Part shown: positions 6,850-15,581 of the stretch, in pieces
How positions within the stretch are numbered: the first letter of the stretch is position 1
How the letters are laid out: each line of letters opens with the position of its first letter
Assembly (NCBI GenBank): GCA_017440575.1
Contig: JAFSGY010000119.1
Span: 1-54,481 of the forward strand
DNA length: 54,481 bases
Source of the DNA: Lachnospiraceae bacterium
GTDB taxonomy: Bacteria; Bacillota; Clostridia; Lachnospirales; Lachnospiraceae
Direction: 5' to 3'
Notes under the pieces: generated by a model
Databases searched by the model: none
What the model saw: only the letters and a program-made list of their open reading frames with translations
Told to the model about the DNA's origin: nothing
Program-made: the position numbers and the translations under genes

Positions 6850-7815
6850 ATGGGATTATTTAGCAATAACAAGAAATTATGTCCAATTTGTGGAGAACCA
6901 ACACCAAGATTATTTCCAACGAAGGTTGAGGATATGCCTATATGCAAGGAATGTGCAGATAAGGTGGATTTGCCGAGCGGGGCATTAGATAACATGTCTT
7001 TTGCGGATTTTGAACAATATATCGCTTATTTTGATGGAAACCAGGCATTACGTAATATTTTTACAGAGGATTATCGATATTCCTTCGGATTCTTTAGCAA
7101 TGACATTTTGTTAGATACACATAACAGACTGTTTCGCATAAGACCATATGAGGCGTCTTTTGTAATGGAGGCTTCTAATCTGAAAGCGTTTCGTATTATG
7201 GAGGACAATGCACCATTATTTGAGAGTGCAAATGGTATTCTGAAATGTTATAAAAGTGACGTTCCGAAACGCATTAATGAAATGGCTCCGTTGATTTCAC
7301 AGTATATGATGCAGCGCAAGCAGTATGAGATGGCGGAGCAAATGGAGAGAATGGCAGAACAGATACGGGAGAGCACGGGGCGTGATGAACCGAATTCGTC
7401 AATCCACCATTCACGTCCAAATATTGAGGTTCCGGTACCATTTCAGCATTTCAGGGTAGAATTGAAGTTCGAGCACCCATATTGGGAAGAGATAAGTATG
7501 GAGCAGGACGGACCTTCCATGAACCAGAATGACCCTAGAATTGGTGATTACTTAAGAGATTATGAGGAAATGGTTGATAAACTACATACCTTAGCTTGGA
7601 ATCTCATACAACTGATGTATCCGGGAGCAACGGAAGATTATCAGAATGGTAGAAATGAAGCTATGACGGGATCAACTCAGACAGCTCCGATCGTGCAGAC
7701 AGCTCCGGCAGTGGATGCGGTGGAAGAGATTAAGAAATATAAGGGCTTACTGGATGCAGGTATCATTACAGAGGATGAATTTGCAGCGAAAAAGCGTCAG
7801 TTGCTGGGAATATAG
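6850..7815 (+). CDS. DUF4428-like zinc-finger protein with C-terminal SHOCT domain
   Basis: The N-terminus has a four-cysteine zinc knuckle (Cys11, Cys14, Cys32, Cys35), the arrangement of DUF4428 proteins. A central domain of about 150 residues follows (LDTHNRLFRIRPYE and similar) without a family I can name, then a helical Met/Glu/Gln-rich stretch (about 150-180). The last 31 residues (VEEIKKYKGLLDAGIITEDE, continuing to KKRQLLGI) are a clear SHOCT motif, a short C-terminal segment thought to mediate oligomerisation. No signal peptide or membrane helix is present, so it is probably cytoplasmic. It sits between lemA and a clostripain-family lipoprotein gene, with short gaps on both sides. 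GCGGAGG is a good ribosome binding site. Confidence 0.8.
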   Translation: MGLFSNNKKLCPICGEPTPRLFPTKVEDMPICKECADKVDLPSGALDNMSFADFEQYIAYFDGNQALRNIFTEDYRYSFGFFSNDILLDTHNRLFRIRPYEASFVMEASNLKAFRIMEDNAPLFESANGILKCYKSDVPKRINEMAPLISQYMMQRKQYEMAEQMERMAEQIRESTGRDEPNSSIHHSRPNIEVPVPFQHFRVELKFEHPYWEEISMEQDGPSMNQNDPRIGDYLRDYEEMVDKLHTLAWNLIQLMYPGATEDYQNGRNEAMTGSTQTAPIVQTAPAVDAVEEIKKYKGLLDAGIITEDEFAAKKRQLLGI

Positions 7816-7829
7816 GGGGGAGAATGCTT

Positions 7830-9881
7830 ATGAGAAAGAAATGGTTGTCTGTTCTTTTGGTGTTGACAATGACCTGCTCTCTTGTGGCTTGTGGCGAGGA
7901 AGTCGCAGTGGAGGAAGAGGAGCCGGTAGTTGTGGTAGAACAGGAGACGGTGGAAGATACGGAGGAACAAGAAACGACAGCGGTTGTGGCAGGTACGCAA
8001 GAGCAGGATCAGGAAGTGGCTACGGTTACGGCGGAGGAAGGAAGCTGGGCTGTTTACTGGTATCTTTGTGGTAGTGATTTGGAATCAAATGGTGGCTTTG
8101 CTACAGGGGATATGAGTGAGCTTCTGGAAGTGACACTGCCTGAAAATGTAAATGTAGTAATTGAAACAGGTGGTTCCTCCATGTGGCATAATGATATTGT
8201 AGCAGCAGATAAGCTTCAACGCTGGGTGTATAACAGCGAGGGGCTGACATTAGTGGATGAGCAGCCATCTGTAAGCATGGGGGAAGCACAGACTTTGGCA
8301 GACTTCTTAAGCTTTGCAAAGACGAACTATCCTGCGGAAAAGACAGCGGTTGTATTCTGGAATCATGGTGGCGGTTCTGTTACCGGTGCGGCATTTGATG
8401 AGCTATACGGTTTTGATTCCTTGACATTGGATGAGATGTATGCTGCATTTAGCAATGTATGGACTCCGTCAGAGGAGAATCAGCCTTTGGAATTAATTGG
8501 ATTTGATACTTGCTTAATGGCTACGGTAGATGTAGCATATACCTTCTGCGATATTGCTCATTATCTCGTTGCCTCCGAGGAAACAGAGCCGGCAAATGGC
8601 TGGTATTATTCGCAGTGGGTAGGTGCTTTGGCTGAGAATCCGGCTATGGATGGCGAAGAGCTGGGAAAGGTCATTTGCGATGCGTACTATGCAGGCTGTG
8701 AAGAGGTAGGAACACAGGACAATACAACACTTTCTCTTACAGACCTTTCTAAGATAGGACCATTGCTGGAGGCTTATGAAACCTTCGGTGCAGAAGCACT
8801 GGCAGCAGCCTGTACAAATCCAGGTTTTTTCTCACAGTTTGGCCGTGTGGCCGCGCAGAGTGAGAATTATGGTGGAAACACCAAGGAGCAGGGCTATACT
8901 AATATGGTGGACTTAGGTCATATGGCTCGACAAAGTGTTGGTATGCTTGGTTCTGCACAGAGCGTATTAGATGCCTTGGATGAATGTGTTTTATATCAGG
9001 TAGGTGGAGCATATCGAACAGAAGCAACAGGACTTTCCTGCTATTATTCTTATAATGGTGATATCAATGATTTTAACGGTTATGCAGGACTTGGCGTAGG
9101 CACAGCCTTTAAGTATTTTTATGCATATGAGCTTACCGGTGAACTCGATGAGTCCGGTATGGAATACATTGCAGATATGAATCTGGATGAACTTCCTGAG
9201 GTACAGAATCTGACTACGATGGGTTGGGATGGCGCACCTCTGGATGTGGATGATGAGGGTACTTCCTTCCTTACACTTGGACCGGAAGCATATGATGTTC
9301 TGGCAGGCATCGGTTTTTCTCTTTATTACGTGGATGAGGAAAATGATATGATGATGTTACTCGGTACAGACAATGATATGAATGCTGACTGGGACAATGG
9401 TATATTCTCCGACAACTTCCGTGGCGTATGGGGAAGCATTGACGGAAATCTTGTTTATATGGAGCTTAGCTTCGAGGGCGAGGATTACAACCTTTATTCT
9501 GTGCCGATACTATTAAATGGCGAAGAGTATAATTTACAGGTAGTATATGACTTCGTCAGTGAGCAGTGGGGCGTATTAGGCGCAAGACAAGGAATTGATG
9601 AGAGCGGTATGGCGGATAAAGAGATGCGACTGTTGCAGGAGGGCGACGAGATTACTACCATATGGTATGTGGCTACAGCCTCCGGTGATGATGATTTTGA
9701 AGCATATACCGTAGATACGATTACGGTAACTGCGGATACCGTATTTGCAGAAACACATCTTCCGGACGGAAGCTATGCTATGGTCTATGAGATGCGTGAT
9801 GCGATGGGTAATTACGCTTACTCCGATGCCGTTACTTTCGATTGCATTGGGGAAGATATTTATACCACCGTATATGAGTAG
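7830..9881 (+). CDS. Clostripain family (C11) cysteine peptidase, lipoprotein
   Basis: A signal peptide with lipobox LVAC (Cys21 from this start) and an acidic Glu/Val-rich linker (about 22-70) place it on the cell surface. The peptidase domain shows WAVYWYLCGSDLES, the catalytic His179 in VVFWNHGGG, and the nucleophile Cys228 in GFDTCLM, all in the order and spacing of C11 peptidases, which usually cut after Arg or Lys. The C-terminal 300 residues are beta-rich and may bind substrate. GGGGGGAG lies seven bases before the ATG at 7830; the in-frame ATG at 7824 is too close to it. It follows the SHOCT-domain gene by 14 bases and is likely in the same transcript as lemA. Confidence 0.9.
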   Translation: MRKKWLSVLLVLTMTCSLVACGEEVAVEEEEPVVVVEQETVEDTEEQETTAVVAGTQEQDQEVATVTAEEGSWAVYWYLCGSDLESNGGFATGDMSELLEVTLPENVNVVIETGGSSMWHNDIVAADKLQRWVYNSEGLTLVDEQPSVSMGEAQTLADFLSFAKTNYPAEKTAVVFWNHGGGSVTGAAFDELYGFDSLTLDEMYAAFSNVWTPSEENQPLELIGFDTCLMATVDVAYTFCDIAHYLVASEETEPANGWYYSQWVGALAENPAMDGEELGKVICDAYYAGCEEVGTQDNTTLSLTDLSKIGPLLEAYETFGAEALAAACTNPGFFSQFGRVAAQSENYGGNTKEQGYTNMVDLGHMARQSVGMLGSAQSVLDALDECVLYQVGGAYRTEATGLSCYYSYNGDINDFNGYAGLGVGTAFKYFYAYELTGELDESGMEYIADMNLDELPEVQNLTTMGWDGAPLDVDDEGTSFLTLGPEAYDVLAGIGFSLYYVDEENDMMMLLGTDNDMNADWDNGIFSDNFRGVWGSIDGNLVYMELSFEGEDYNLYSVPILLNGEEYNLQVVYDFVSEQWGVLGARQGIDESGMADKEMRLLQEGDEITTIWYVATASGDDDFEAYTVDTITVTADTVFAETHLPDGSYAMVYEMRDAMGNYAYSDAVTFDCIGEDIYTTVYE

Positions 9882-9941
9882 TATAGAATAGTAGAGGTGT
9901 AGTACATCACTTTGTGTAAGTAAAAATGGAGGCGATTCAAA

Positions 9942-10676
9942 ATGAAACGAAAAATGAAAAAAGGACGTTTATTAATTATATTATCATTGCTGTTAGCGAT
10001 GATGATGGGGATGAGTGTGCATGCTGCTACATATAGTGTAGATAATCTTGCAGAAGGGACAATTTTAGAGCCAGGGGATTTAATTGTTATGCCAAATAGT
10101 GGGGTATATGGATTAAAGGTTTGGTTGATTGATGAGAGTAGAGATGGGTCAGTTTCAAACGAATCGGGCTCATACGCATTCATAGTCGGAGAAGGAGAGT
10201 ATTTTAAGGTAGGAACTATTGAAACAAATGTTAGTATGCGTATGGAAGTGGTTAATCTCCTTACATACCAACCATCTACCCAGACACCAACACCGGCACC
10301 GGATAATAATCAAGCAGAAAATACGAATGATGAGTATGAAGAGCCAATAGAAGAAGAACCAAAGGAAACAGAAGAACAGATTTTCATGAAAGAATTGTTA
10401 ACAAGGGTAGCAAATGCAAAGGCCGGAGATAATATGGTAATCGATGCCACTCTTTGGCATTCATACAGCTCTAAAGTATTGGAATCGTTGCTTAATAAGG
10501 AAGGTGTAAATTATACGTTTTATTATAACTACAAAGGAGAAACTTTCTATATTACCATTCCGGCAGGAACCGCTCTTGAAGAAGGCTGTGAGTGGTATGG
10601 TCCAAATAAACTAAATGCTATGTTTGGAAGAACCATGATTGATGGAAAGGAATTACGTGCAGCTATAAATAAATAG
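9942..10676 (+). CDS. Secreted protein of unknown function
   Basis: A 244-residue protein with a signal peptide (MKRKMKKGR, hydrophobic run, cut after VHA near residue 28). An N-terminal beta-rich part (about 29-105) is joined by a Pro/Thr then Glu-rich linker (TQTPTPAPDN, about 110-145) to a C-terminal domain (about 146-244) containing MVIDATLWHSYSSKVLESL and FYYNYKGETFYITIPAG. That C-terminal part resembles a short module seen at the ends of other Clostridia surface proteins, but I cannot name it. TGGAGGCG precedes the ATG. It lies 60 bases after the C11 peptidase gene and ahead of a strong terminator, so it may be the last gene of that unit. Confidence 0.75.
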   Translation: MKRKMKKGRLLIILSLLLAMMMGMSVHAATYSVDNLAEGTILEPGDLIVMPNSGVYGLKVWLIDESRDGSVSNESGSYAFIVGEGEYFKVGTIETNVSMRMEVVNLLTYQPSTQTPTPAPDNNQAENTNDEYEEPIEEEPKETEEQIFMKELLTRVANAKAGDNMVIDATLWHSYSSKVLESLLNKEGVNYTFYYNYKGETFYITIPAGTALEEGCEWYGPNKLNAMFGRTMIDGKELRAAINK

Positions 10677-10683
10677 AGAGAGG

Positions 10684-10730
10684 AAGGAAGAAAATGTCAA
10701 GGATATGCTTTTGTGTTTTCTTCCTTTTTT
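10684..10730 (+). terminator. Terminator after the secreted-protein gene
   Basis: AAGGAAGAAAA and TTTTCTTCCTT form an 11-bp stem followed by a T-run. Confidence 0.85.
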
Positions 10731-10788
10731 CTTGCAGATAGCAGTATAAGAACTATTGATTTATATTTTGCGAGAAGTTATAGTAATG

Positions 10789-10817
10789 TTGGTTATGTTA
10801 ATCGAGTGCAATAAAAT
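10789..10817 (+). promoter_or_regulatory. SigA-type promoter for the Ser/Arg-rich protein gene
   Basis: TTGGTT (10789-10794) and TAAAAT (10812-10817) are 17 bp apart, about 55 bp before the start codon, so this gene is its own transcription unit. Confidence 0.6.
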
Positions 10818-10871
10818 CGGTAACGAATGAAATAGTTTTAATTATTTACGAATAGGGGAGGAGATTTAAGT

Positions 10872-11951
10872 ATGCCACCAAGCAGGAGAAGTTCAAGTTC
10901 CAGAAGTTCGAGAAGTAGAAGTAGTAGCTCCAGAAGTAGAAGCAGTTCTAGAAGTAGTAGTTCCAGAAGACATAGCAGTTCATCACATAGTAGTAGCTCG
11001 TCTTATAGAAGCTCTTCAAGTAGAAGTACGCAGCGTGCACGAGTTAATCAACCGACGGGAGCACCGGCGCATATCTTGTCCAAAGCGATTTCTATGAGAT
11101 GTAGAAATCATACCTATGTATATTATAGTGAACCATGGATAGATAGCGCGAATGGAACCGCTTATAAGCAAGGGTATTATGATGAAAACGGTAAATACTA
11201 TGATGCAGATGATATAGTATTTAAAAATCAGGATGGTTCTTATACAGCGCATTTCGTATGTGAATATTGTGGCAGTGAGGCAGATTTAGTGTGGAAAGAA
11301 GGAGTCTATCCGACATGTAAAAGCTGTGGTGCGCAGATGAACAAAGAGCTTACCTATATTGATGATATTATTCAGGTGGAAAGCTATCAAAGTATGCAAA
11401 ATGCTCAAAGTACACAACGTAACAGCTTCAGTATCGTTAAGAAGGTATTCATAGGGTATTTTGTTGCTGTGTTTGGAATCGCAATATTAAGTAATATCAT
11501 TGGTGCAATTGCTATCTTTAGCAGCTTTGATGATTTTGAGGATGATGTTTTTAGCGAGATAACAAGTGTATCCTATGGAACTGACACTGATAACTATGAG
11601 TATAATGAAGTAACTAATATTGATATTTATGGTAATGACATCTACTTAGATGAAGTTGGCGATCATACATATGTCATTTGTGAATCGACAGATGAATATG
11701 AGAAGCACCTGACTTGGGATTACGGAGCAGATTCCTATTATGATTATGATAGCAACTGTTATTTATGGTATAATACGGACGTTTCACCAAATCTCTGGCA
11801 GTATTGGTATGAAGATATTGCCGGCAGTGATTATTACGGCTGGATGGAGTGTGAAGGCGACACTTGGTATATTGAAACTTCTGATACAGAGTGGGAAGAA
11901 TATACCGGCGACACATCTGGGTTGTGGCATATACAGAATGAGTTTGATTAA
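10872..11951 (+). CDS. Ser/Arg-rich, zinc-ribbon, single-pass membrane protein of unknown function
   Basis: The first 52 residues contain 34 serines and 12 arginines, with runs such as RSSRSRSSSSRSRSSS: a bacterial look-alike of a eukaryotic SR domain. A middle region (about 68-165) has RCRNHTYVYYSEPW and a CxxC pair of knuckles at Cys130/Cys133 and Cys149/Cys152, a zinc ribbon. One membrane helix follows (about 192-217, KVFIGYFVAVFGIAILSNII). The C-terminal 140 residues are very rich in Asp, Glu, Tyr and Trp and would be outside if the positively charged N-half stays in the cytoplasm. No known family covers the whole protein. GGGAGGAG precedes the ATG; own promoter; no gene shares its transcript upstream. 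Confidence 0.82.
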   Translation: MPPSRRSSSSRSSRSRSSSSRSRSSSRSSSSRRHSSSSHSSSSSYRSSSSRSTQRARVNQPTGAPAHILSKAISMRCRNHTYVYYSEPWIDSANGTAYKQGYYDENGKYYDADDIVFKNQDGSYTAHFVCEYCGSEADLVWKEGVYPTCKSCGAQMNKELTYIDDIIQVESYQSMQNAQSTQRNSFSIVKKVFIGYFVAVFGIAILSNIIGAIAIFSSFDDFEDDVFSEITSVSYGTDTDNYEYNEVTNIDIYGNDIYLDEVGDHTYVICESTDEYEKHLTWDYGADSYYDYDSNCYLWYNTDVSPNLWQYWYEDIAGSDYYGWMECEGDTWYIETSDTEWEEYTGDTSGLWHIQNEFD

Positions 11952-11956
11952 TTAAG

Positions 11957-11985
11957 TTGAAAAACCATTCAAAACAGTGTAAAAT
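11957..11985 (+). promoter_or_regulatory. SigA-type promoter for hisS-aspS
   Basis: TTGAAA (11957-11962) and TAAAAT (11980-11985) are 17 bp apart and 43 bp from the hisS start, which leaves no room for a T-box leader. Confidence 0.75.
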
Positions 11986-12027
11986 CGAAACGATAAACAA
12001 GTTGTAATATAGAAATGAGGATAAGGA

Positions 12028-13287
12028 ATGGCACTGAGTAAGAAACCTGTAAATGGTATGAAGGATATTATGCCGGACGAAATGCAGATTCGTGATTATG
12101 TCATGAGCGTAATCAAGGAAACCTACGGTAAGTTTGGCTTTACACCAATGGAAACACCTTGCATGGAGAATATCGAGAATCTTAGCAATAAGCAGGGTGG
12201 AGAAAATGAGAAGTTAATCTTCAAGGTATTAAAAAGAGGAGAAAAGCTCAATCTTGAAACAGCAAAGGAAGAGAATGATGTTGTTGATTTTGGTATGCGT
12301 TATGACTTAACCGTGCCGTTAGTTCGTTATTATTCGAACCATGCAAATGAGTTACCTTCTCCGTTTAAGGCATTGCAGATGGGTAATGTTTGGAGAGCTG
12401 ACAGACCACAGCGAGGCAGATATCGTCAGTTCATGCAGTGTGATATTGATATTTTGGGCGAGGCTTCTAATCTTGCTGAAATCGAGTTGATTCTTGCAAC
12501 AACTACGACTCTTGGCAATCTTGGCTTCAAGAACTTTGAGATTCGTATCAATGACAGAAGAATCTTAAAGGCAATGGCAGCATACAGTGGCTTTGCAGAA
12601 GAGGATTATGACAGCGTATTCATTACTCTTGATAAGATGGACAAGATTGGCCTTGAGGGTGTAGAAAAGGAATTGCTGGATGATGGATATGCACAGGAAA
12701 GCGTTGAAAAGTATCTTTCTTTATTCAAGGGAATGCAGGATTCAAAAGATACGCTTGCTTTTATCGAAGAAAAGATGACAGGTATCTTAGAGGAAGATGT
12801 TAAGACAAGCTTCCGTGAAATCGTAGAAAGTGTCAATGCCACAAAGGGTGATCACTTCAAGTTAGTATTTGACCCGACTCTGGTGCGTGGTATGTCTTAC
12901 TATACCGGAACCATTTTTGAGATTGCTATGCCGGAATTTGGCGGAAGTTGCGGTGGCGGTGGACGTTATGATAAGATGGTAGGTAAGTTTACAGGAAAGG
13001 ATGTTCCTGCCTGTGGTTTTTCTATTGGATTTGAGAGAATCATTCTCTTATTGATGGAGAGTGGTTTTAAGGTTCCAAACCAGAGCAAGAAGATTGCCTT
13101 TTTAATCGAAAAGGGTGTGGAAGGACAGATGCTTTGTGATATTATTGCAGAAGCACAGAATGTCAGAAAAGATGGCACACAGGTATTAGTTGCCAGAATG
13201 AATAAGAATAAGAAGTTCCAGAAGGAACAGCTCACGGCAGAAGGCTATGAGGAGTTCAAGGAATTTTATAAGAATCCATTAAAATAA
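12028..13287 (+). CDS. hisS: Histidyl-tRNA synthetase
   Basis: Class II aminoacyl-tRNA synthetase that charges tRNA-His in the cytoplasm. The 419 residues match the usual length. Motif 1 lies near the start (FGFTPMETPCMENIE), motif 2 in RADRPQRGRYRQFMQCDIDI, the His-binding signature as LVRGMSYYTGTIFE, and motif 3 in CGFSIGFERII. The GGSCGGGGRYDKMVG stretch is also characteristic. The C-terminal anticodon-binding domain is present. The signature reads RGMSYYTGT where many bacteria have RGLDYYTRT, which places it in the shorter clostridial type. aspS follows 24 bases downstream, the common hisS-aspS pair. Confidence 0.95.
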   Translation: MALSKKPVNGMKDIMPDEMQIRDYVMSVIKETYGKFGFTPMETPCMENIENLSNKQGGENEKLIFKVLKRGEKLNLETAKEENDVVDFGMRYDLTVPLVRYYSNHANELPSPFKALQMGNVWRADRPQRGRYRQFMQCDIDILGEASNLAEIELILATTTTLGNLGFKNFEIRINDRRILKAMAAYSGFAEEDYDSVFITLDKMDKIGLEGVEKELLDDGYAQESVEKYLSLFKGMQDSKDTLAFIEEKMTGILEEDVKTSFREIVESVNATKGDHFKLVFDPTLVRGMSYYTGTIFEIAMPEFGGSCGGGGRYDKMVGKFTGKDVPACGFSIGFERIILLLMESGFKVPNQSKKIAFLIEKGVEGQMLCDIIAEAQNVRKDGTQVLVARMNKNKKFQKEQLTAEGYEEFKEFYKNPLK

Positions 13288-13311
13288 GAATAGGAAAAGA
13301 GGATAAATATC

Positions 13312-15120
13312 ATGGCAGAGACTATGAAGGGTTTAAAGAGAACCCATAGATGTACAGAGCTTTCAGCAGCAAATGTTGGTGAAGTTGTTACTGTGATGGG
13401 ATGGGTACAGAAGAGTAGAAATAAGGGAGGAATCATTTTCACTGATTTACGTGACAGAAGTGGTCTGTTACAGATTATCTTTGAAGAGGGGAACGATGCA
13501 AGTTGTTCTGTTGATTCTGAGACTTTTGCAAAGGCAGAGAGCCTTAGAAGTGAATTCGTTATTGCAGTAGTTGGTAAAGTTACGAGCCGTGAGGGCAATA
13601 CCAATGAAAATATGAAGACCGGTGCAATTGAGATTCGTGCAACACAGCTTCGTATTTTATCAGAAGCACAGACACCTCCATTCCCAATCGAGGCAGATTC
13701 CAAGACAAAGGAAGAGTTAAGATTAAAATATCGTTATCTTGATTTAAGAAGACCGGATTTGCAGGAAAAGATTATGATGAGAAGCCGCGTTGTTGCAAGA
13801 CTTCGTGAGTTTTTAACCAATGAAGGTTTCCTTGAAATCGAAACACCAATTTTGAATAAATCCACACCGGAAGGTGCCAGAGACTATCTTGTACCAAGCC
13901 GTGTTCATCCGGGTAATTTCTATGCGCTACCGCAGTCACCACAGATTTTTAAGCAGTTGCTTATGTGCTCTGGTTTTGACAGATATTTCCAGATTGCTAA
14001 GTGCTTCCGTGATGAAGACCTTCGTGCAGACAGACAGCCGGAGTTCACACAGGTTGATATGGAGCTTTCTTTCGTAGATGTGGATGATGTAATCGAAGTA
14101 AACGAGAGAATGTTAAAGGAAATCTTTGCTACAATTGGAGTAGAGGTTCCTAATCCAATCCCAAGAATGACATGGCAGGAGGCTATGGATCGTTTTGGTT
14201 CTGATAAGCCGGATACCCGTTTTGGCATGGAGCTTGTAAATGTAAGTGATGTTGTTGCAGGCTGTGGCTTTGGTGTATTCACAGGCGCATTGGAAAATGG
14301 CGGTTCTGTTCGTGGTATCAATGCTAAGGGACAGGGCGAAATGCCAAGAAAGAAGATTGATGCATTAGTAGAGTTTGCTAAGGGCTTTGGCGCTAAGGGA
14401 CTTGCTTATATTGCAATCCAGTCTGACGGAACCTTAAAGTCATCCTTTGCAAAGTTCATGACAGAAGAGCAGATGGCTGCACTTGTTAAGGCTATGGACG
14501 GAGAAAACGGAGACTTACTGTTATTTGCAGCAGACAAGAATAAGGTTGTTTGGGATGTTCTTGGCAACTTAAGACTTGAAATTGCAAGAAACTTAGAATT
14601 ATTAGATAAGAATCAGTATAACTTCTTATGGGTAACAGAATTCCCATTATTAGAGTGGGATGAAGAGGATAACCGCTTTGTTGCTATGCATCATCCGTTT
14701 ACTATGCCTATGGATGAAGATTTACCATTGCTTGACACAGACCCTGGTAAGGTTCGTGCAAAGGCTTATGACATCGTATTAAATGGTACAGAGCTTGGTG
14801 GTGGTAGTGTTCGTATCTTCCAGGACGATGTACAGGCTAAGATGTTTGAAGTAATCGGATTATCTAAGGAAGTAGCAGAAGAGAGATTTGGCTTCTTATT
14901 AAGTGCATTCAAGTATGGTGTTCCACCTCATGCAGGACTTGCATTAGGTCTTGACCGTATGATTATGCTGATGACACAGGCTGATTCTATCCGTGAAGTT
15001 ATTGCATTCCCTAAGGTGAAGGATGCTTCCTGTCTCATGACAGATGCTCCAAACATCGTAGATGAGGTTCAGTTAGAAGAGCTTGGAATCGCGATTGTGA
15101 AAAAGACAGAAGAAGAGTAA
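13312..15120 (+). CDS. aspS: Aspartyl-tRNA synthetase, bacterial type
   Basis: Class II synthetase for tRNA-Asp. The N-terminal OB-fold anticodon-binding domain (about 15-115) shows VTVMGWVQKSRNKGGIIFTD; the catalytic core has YRYLDLRRPDLQ, FLEIETPILNKSTPEGARD and FRDEDLRADRQPEFTQVD (motif 2); the bacterial insertion (GAD) domain lies at about 285-425; motif 3 is GLALGLDRMIML. The 602 residues are the normal bacterial length. Co-transcribed with hisS. Whether it discriminates Asp from Asn cannot be told here; gatCAB genes are not in the window. A strong terminator follows. Confidence 0.96.
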   Translation: MAETMKGLKRTHRCTELSAANVGEVVTVMGWVQKSRNKGGIIFTDLRDRSGLLQIIFEEGNDASCSVDSETFAKAESLRSEFVIAVVGKVTSREGNTNENMKTGAIEIRATQLRILSEAQTPPFPIEADSKTKEELRLKYRYLDLRRPDLQEKIMMRSRVVARLREFLTNEGFLEIETPILNKSTPEGARDYLVPSRVHPGNFYALPQSPQIFKQLLMCSGFDRYFQIAKCFRDEDLRADRQPEFTQVDMELSFVDVDDVIEVNERMLKEIFATIGVEVPNPIPRMTWQEAMDRFGSDKPDTRFGMELVNVSDVVAGCGFGVFTGALENGGSVRGINAKGQGEMPRKKIDALVEFAKGFGAKGLAYIAIQSDGTLKSSFAKFMTEEQMAALVKAMDGENGDLLLFAADKNKVVWDVLGNLRLEIARNLELLDKNQYNFLWVTEFPLLEWDEEDNRFVAMHHPFTMPMDEDLPLLDTDPGKVRAKAYDIVLNGTELGGGSVRIFQDDVQAKMFEVIGLSKEVAEERFGFLLSAFKYGVPPHAGLALGLDRMIMLMTQADSIREVIAFPKVKDASCLMTDAPNIVDEVQLEELGIAIVKKTEEE

Positions 15121-15130
15121 GATGTATTGG

Positions 15131-15158
15131 AACCACAGGAGAAATCCTGTGGTTTTCT
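15131..15158 (+). terminator. Terminator of hisS-aspS
   Basis: AACCACAGGA and TCCTGTGGTT pair around the tetraloop GAAA, followed by TTCT. Confidence 0.9.
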
Positions 15159-15208
15159 ATTGAAAAAAGATAAAAAACAAATTTTGTAAAAAAAATTACA
15201 AAAAAGGC

Positions 15209-15237
15209 TTGCATTTTGTTTCTGTTTATAGTATTCT
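15209..15237 (+). promoter_or_regulatory. Promoter of the tRNA-Glu genes
   Basis: TTGCAT (15209-15214) and TATTCT (15232-15237), spacer 17 bp. The same unusual -10 TATTCT recurs in the probable rRNA promoter at the right end of the window. Confidence 0.7.
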
Positions 15238-15367
15238 AATTGAGCTGGCACTGATACGCAACATCGCAAAGCGATGCCTTTAGTGTGGAAGTATAAAGTA
15301 TAGATATGTAGTAGAGTAGTGGCATGCATGGCTGAATGGCCATCAGTGATTACGAAGTGATTTATCT
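15238..15367 (+). other. Structured leader upstream of the tRNA-Glu pair
   Basis: 130 bases between promoter and first tRNA with two clear hairpins: CATCGC/GCGATG around AAA (15262-15276) and ATGGC/GCCAT around TGAATG (15328-15343). No frame of note. It is probably a processed 5' leader. Confidence 0.5.
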
Positions 15368-15439
15368 GGCTCGTTGGTCAAGCGGTTAAGACGCCGCCCT
15401 CTCACGGCGGAAACAGGGGTTCGATTCCCCTACGAGCTG
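15368..15439 (+). tRNA. tRNA-Glu (anticodon CUC), copy 1
   Basis: A 72-base cloverleaf: acceptor GGCTCGT with ACGAGCT (the outer pair is G-U), D-arm GTC/GAC, anticodon stem CCGCC/GGCGG with loop CTCTCAC giving anticodon CUC, T-arm AGGGG-TTCGATT-CCCCT, and discriminator G. CCA is not encoded. It reads GAG codons. Confidence 0.95.
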
Positions 15440-15474
15440 CTTTATTTTATCAGTACAGCTAATATAAACATCCT

Positions 15475-15546
15475 GGCTCGTTGGTCAAGCGGTTAAGACG
15501 CCGCCCTCTCACGGCGGAAACAGGGGTTCGATTCCCCTACGAGCTG
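15475..15546 (+). tRNA. tRNA-Glu (anticodon CUC), copy 2
   Basis: Identical over 72 bases to the copy at 15368-15439, separated from it by a 35-base AT-rich spacer. Same anticodon CUC; CCA not encoded. Both lie on one transcript that ends at the hairpin at 15582-15620. Confidence 0.95.
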
Positions 15547-15581
15547 TTGACTATTTTAAATGAATAGCCCAACCCGAGAAG

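Noticed and set aside
7715-8074. 119-codon plus-strand frame across the SHOCT/C11 gene junction
   Set aside because: Shifted-frame shadow; it spans the end of one gene and the start of the next, with a Gly/Arg-rich artefact sequence.
11952-12027. T-box leader for hisS-aspS
   Set aside because: Only 43 bases lie between the promoter -10 box and the hisS start; no T-box sequence or terminator is present.
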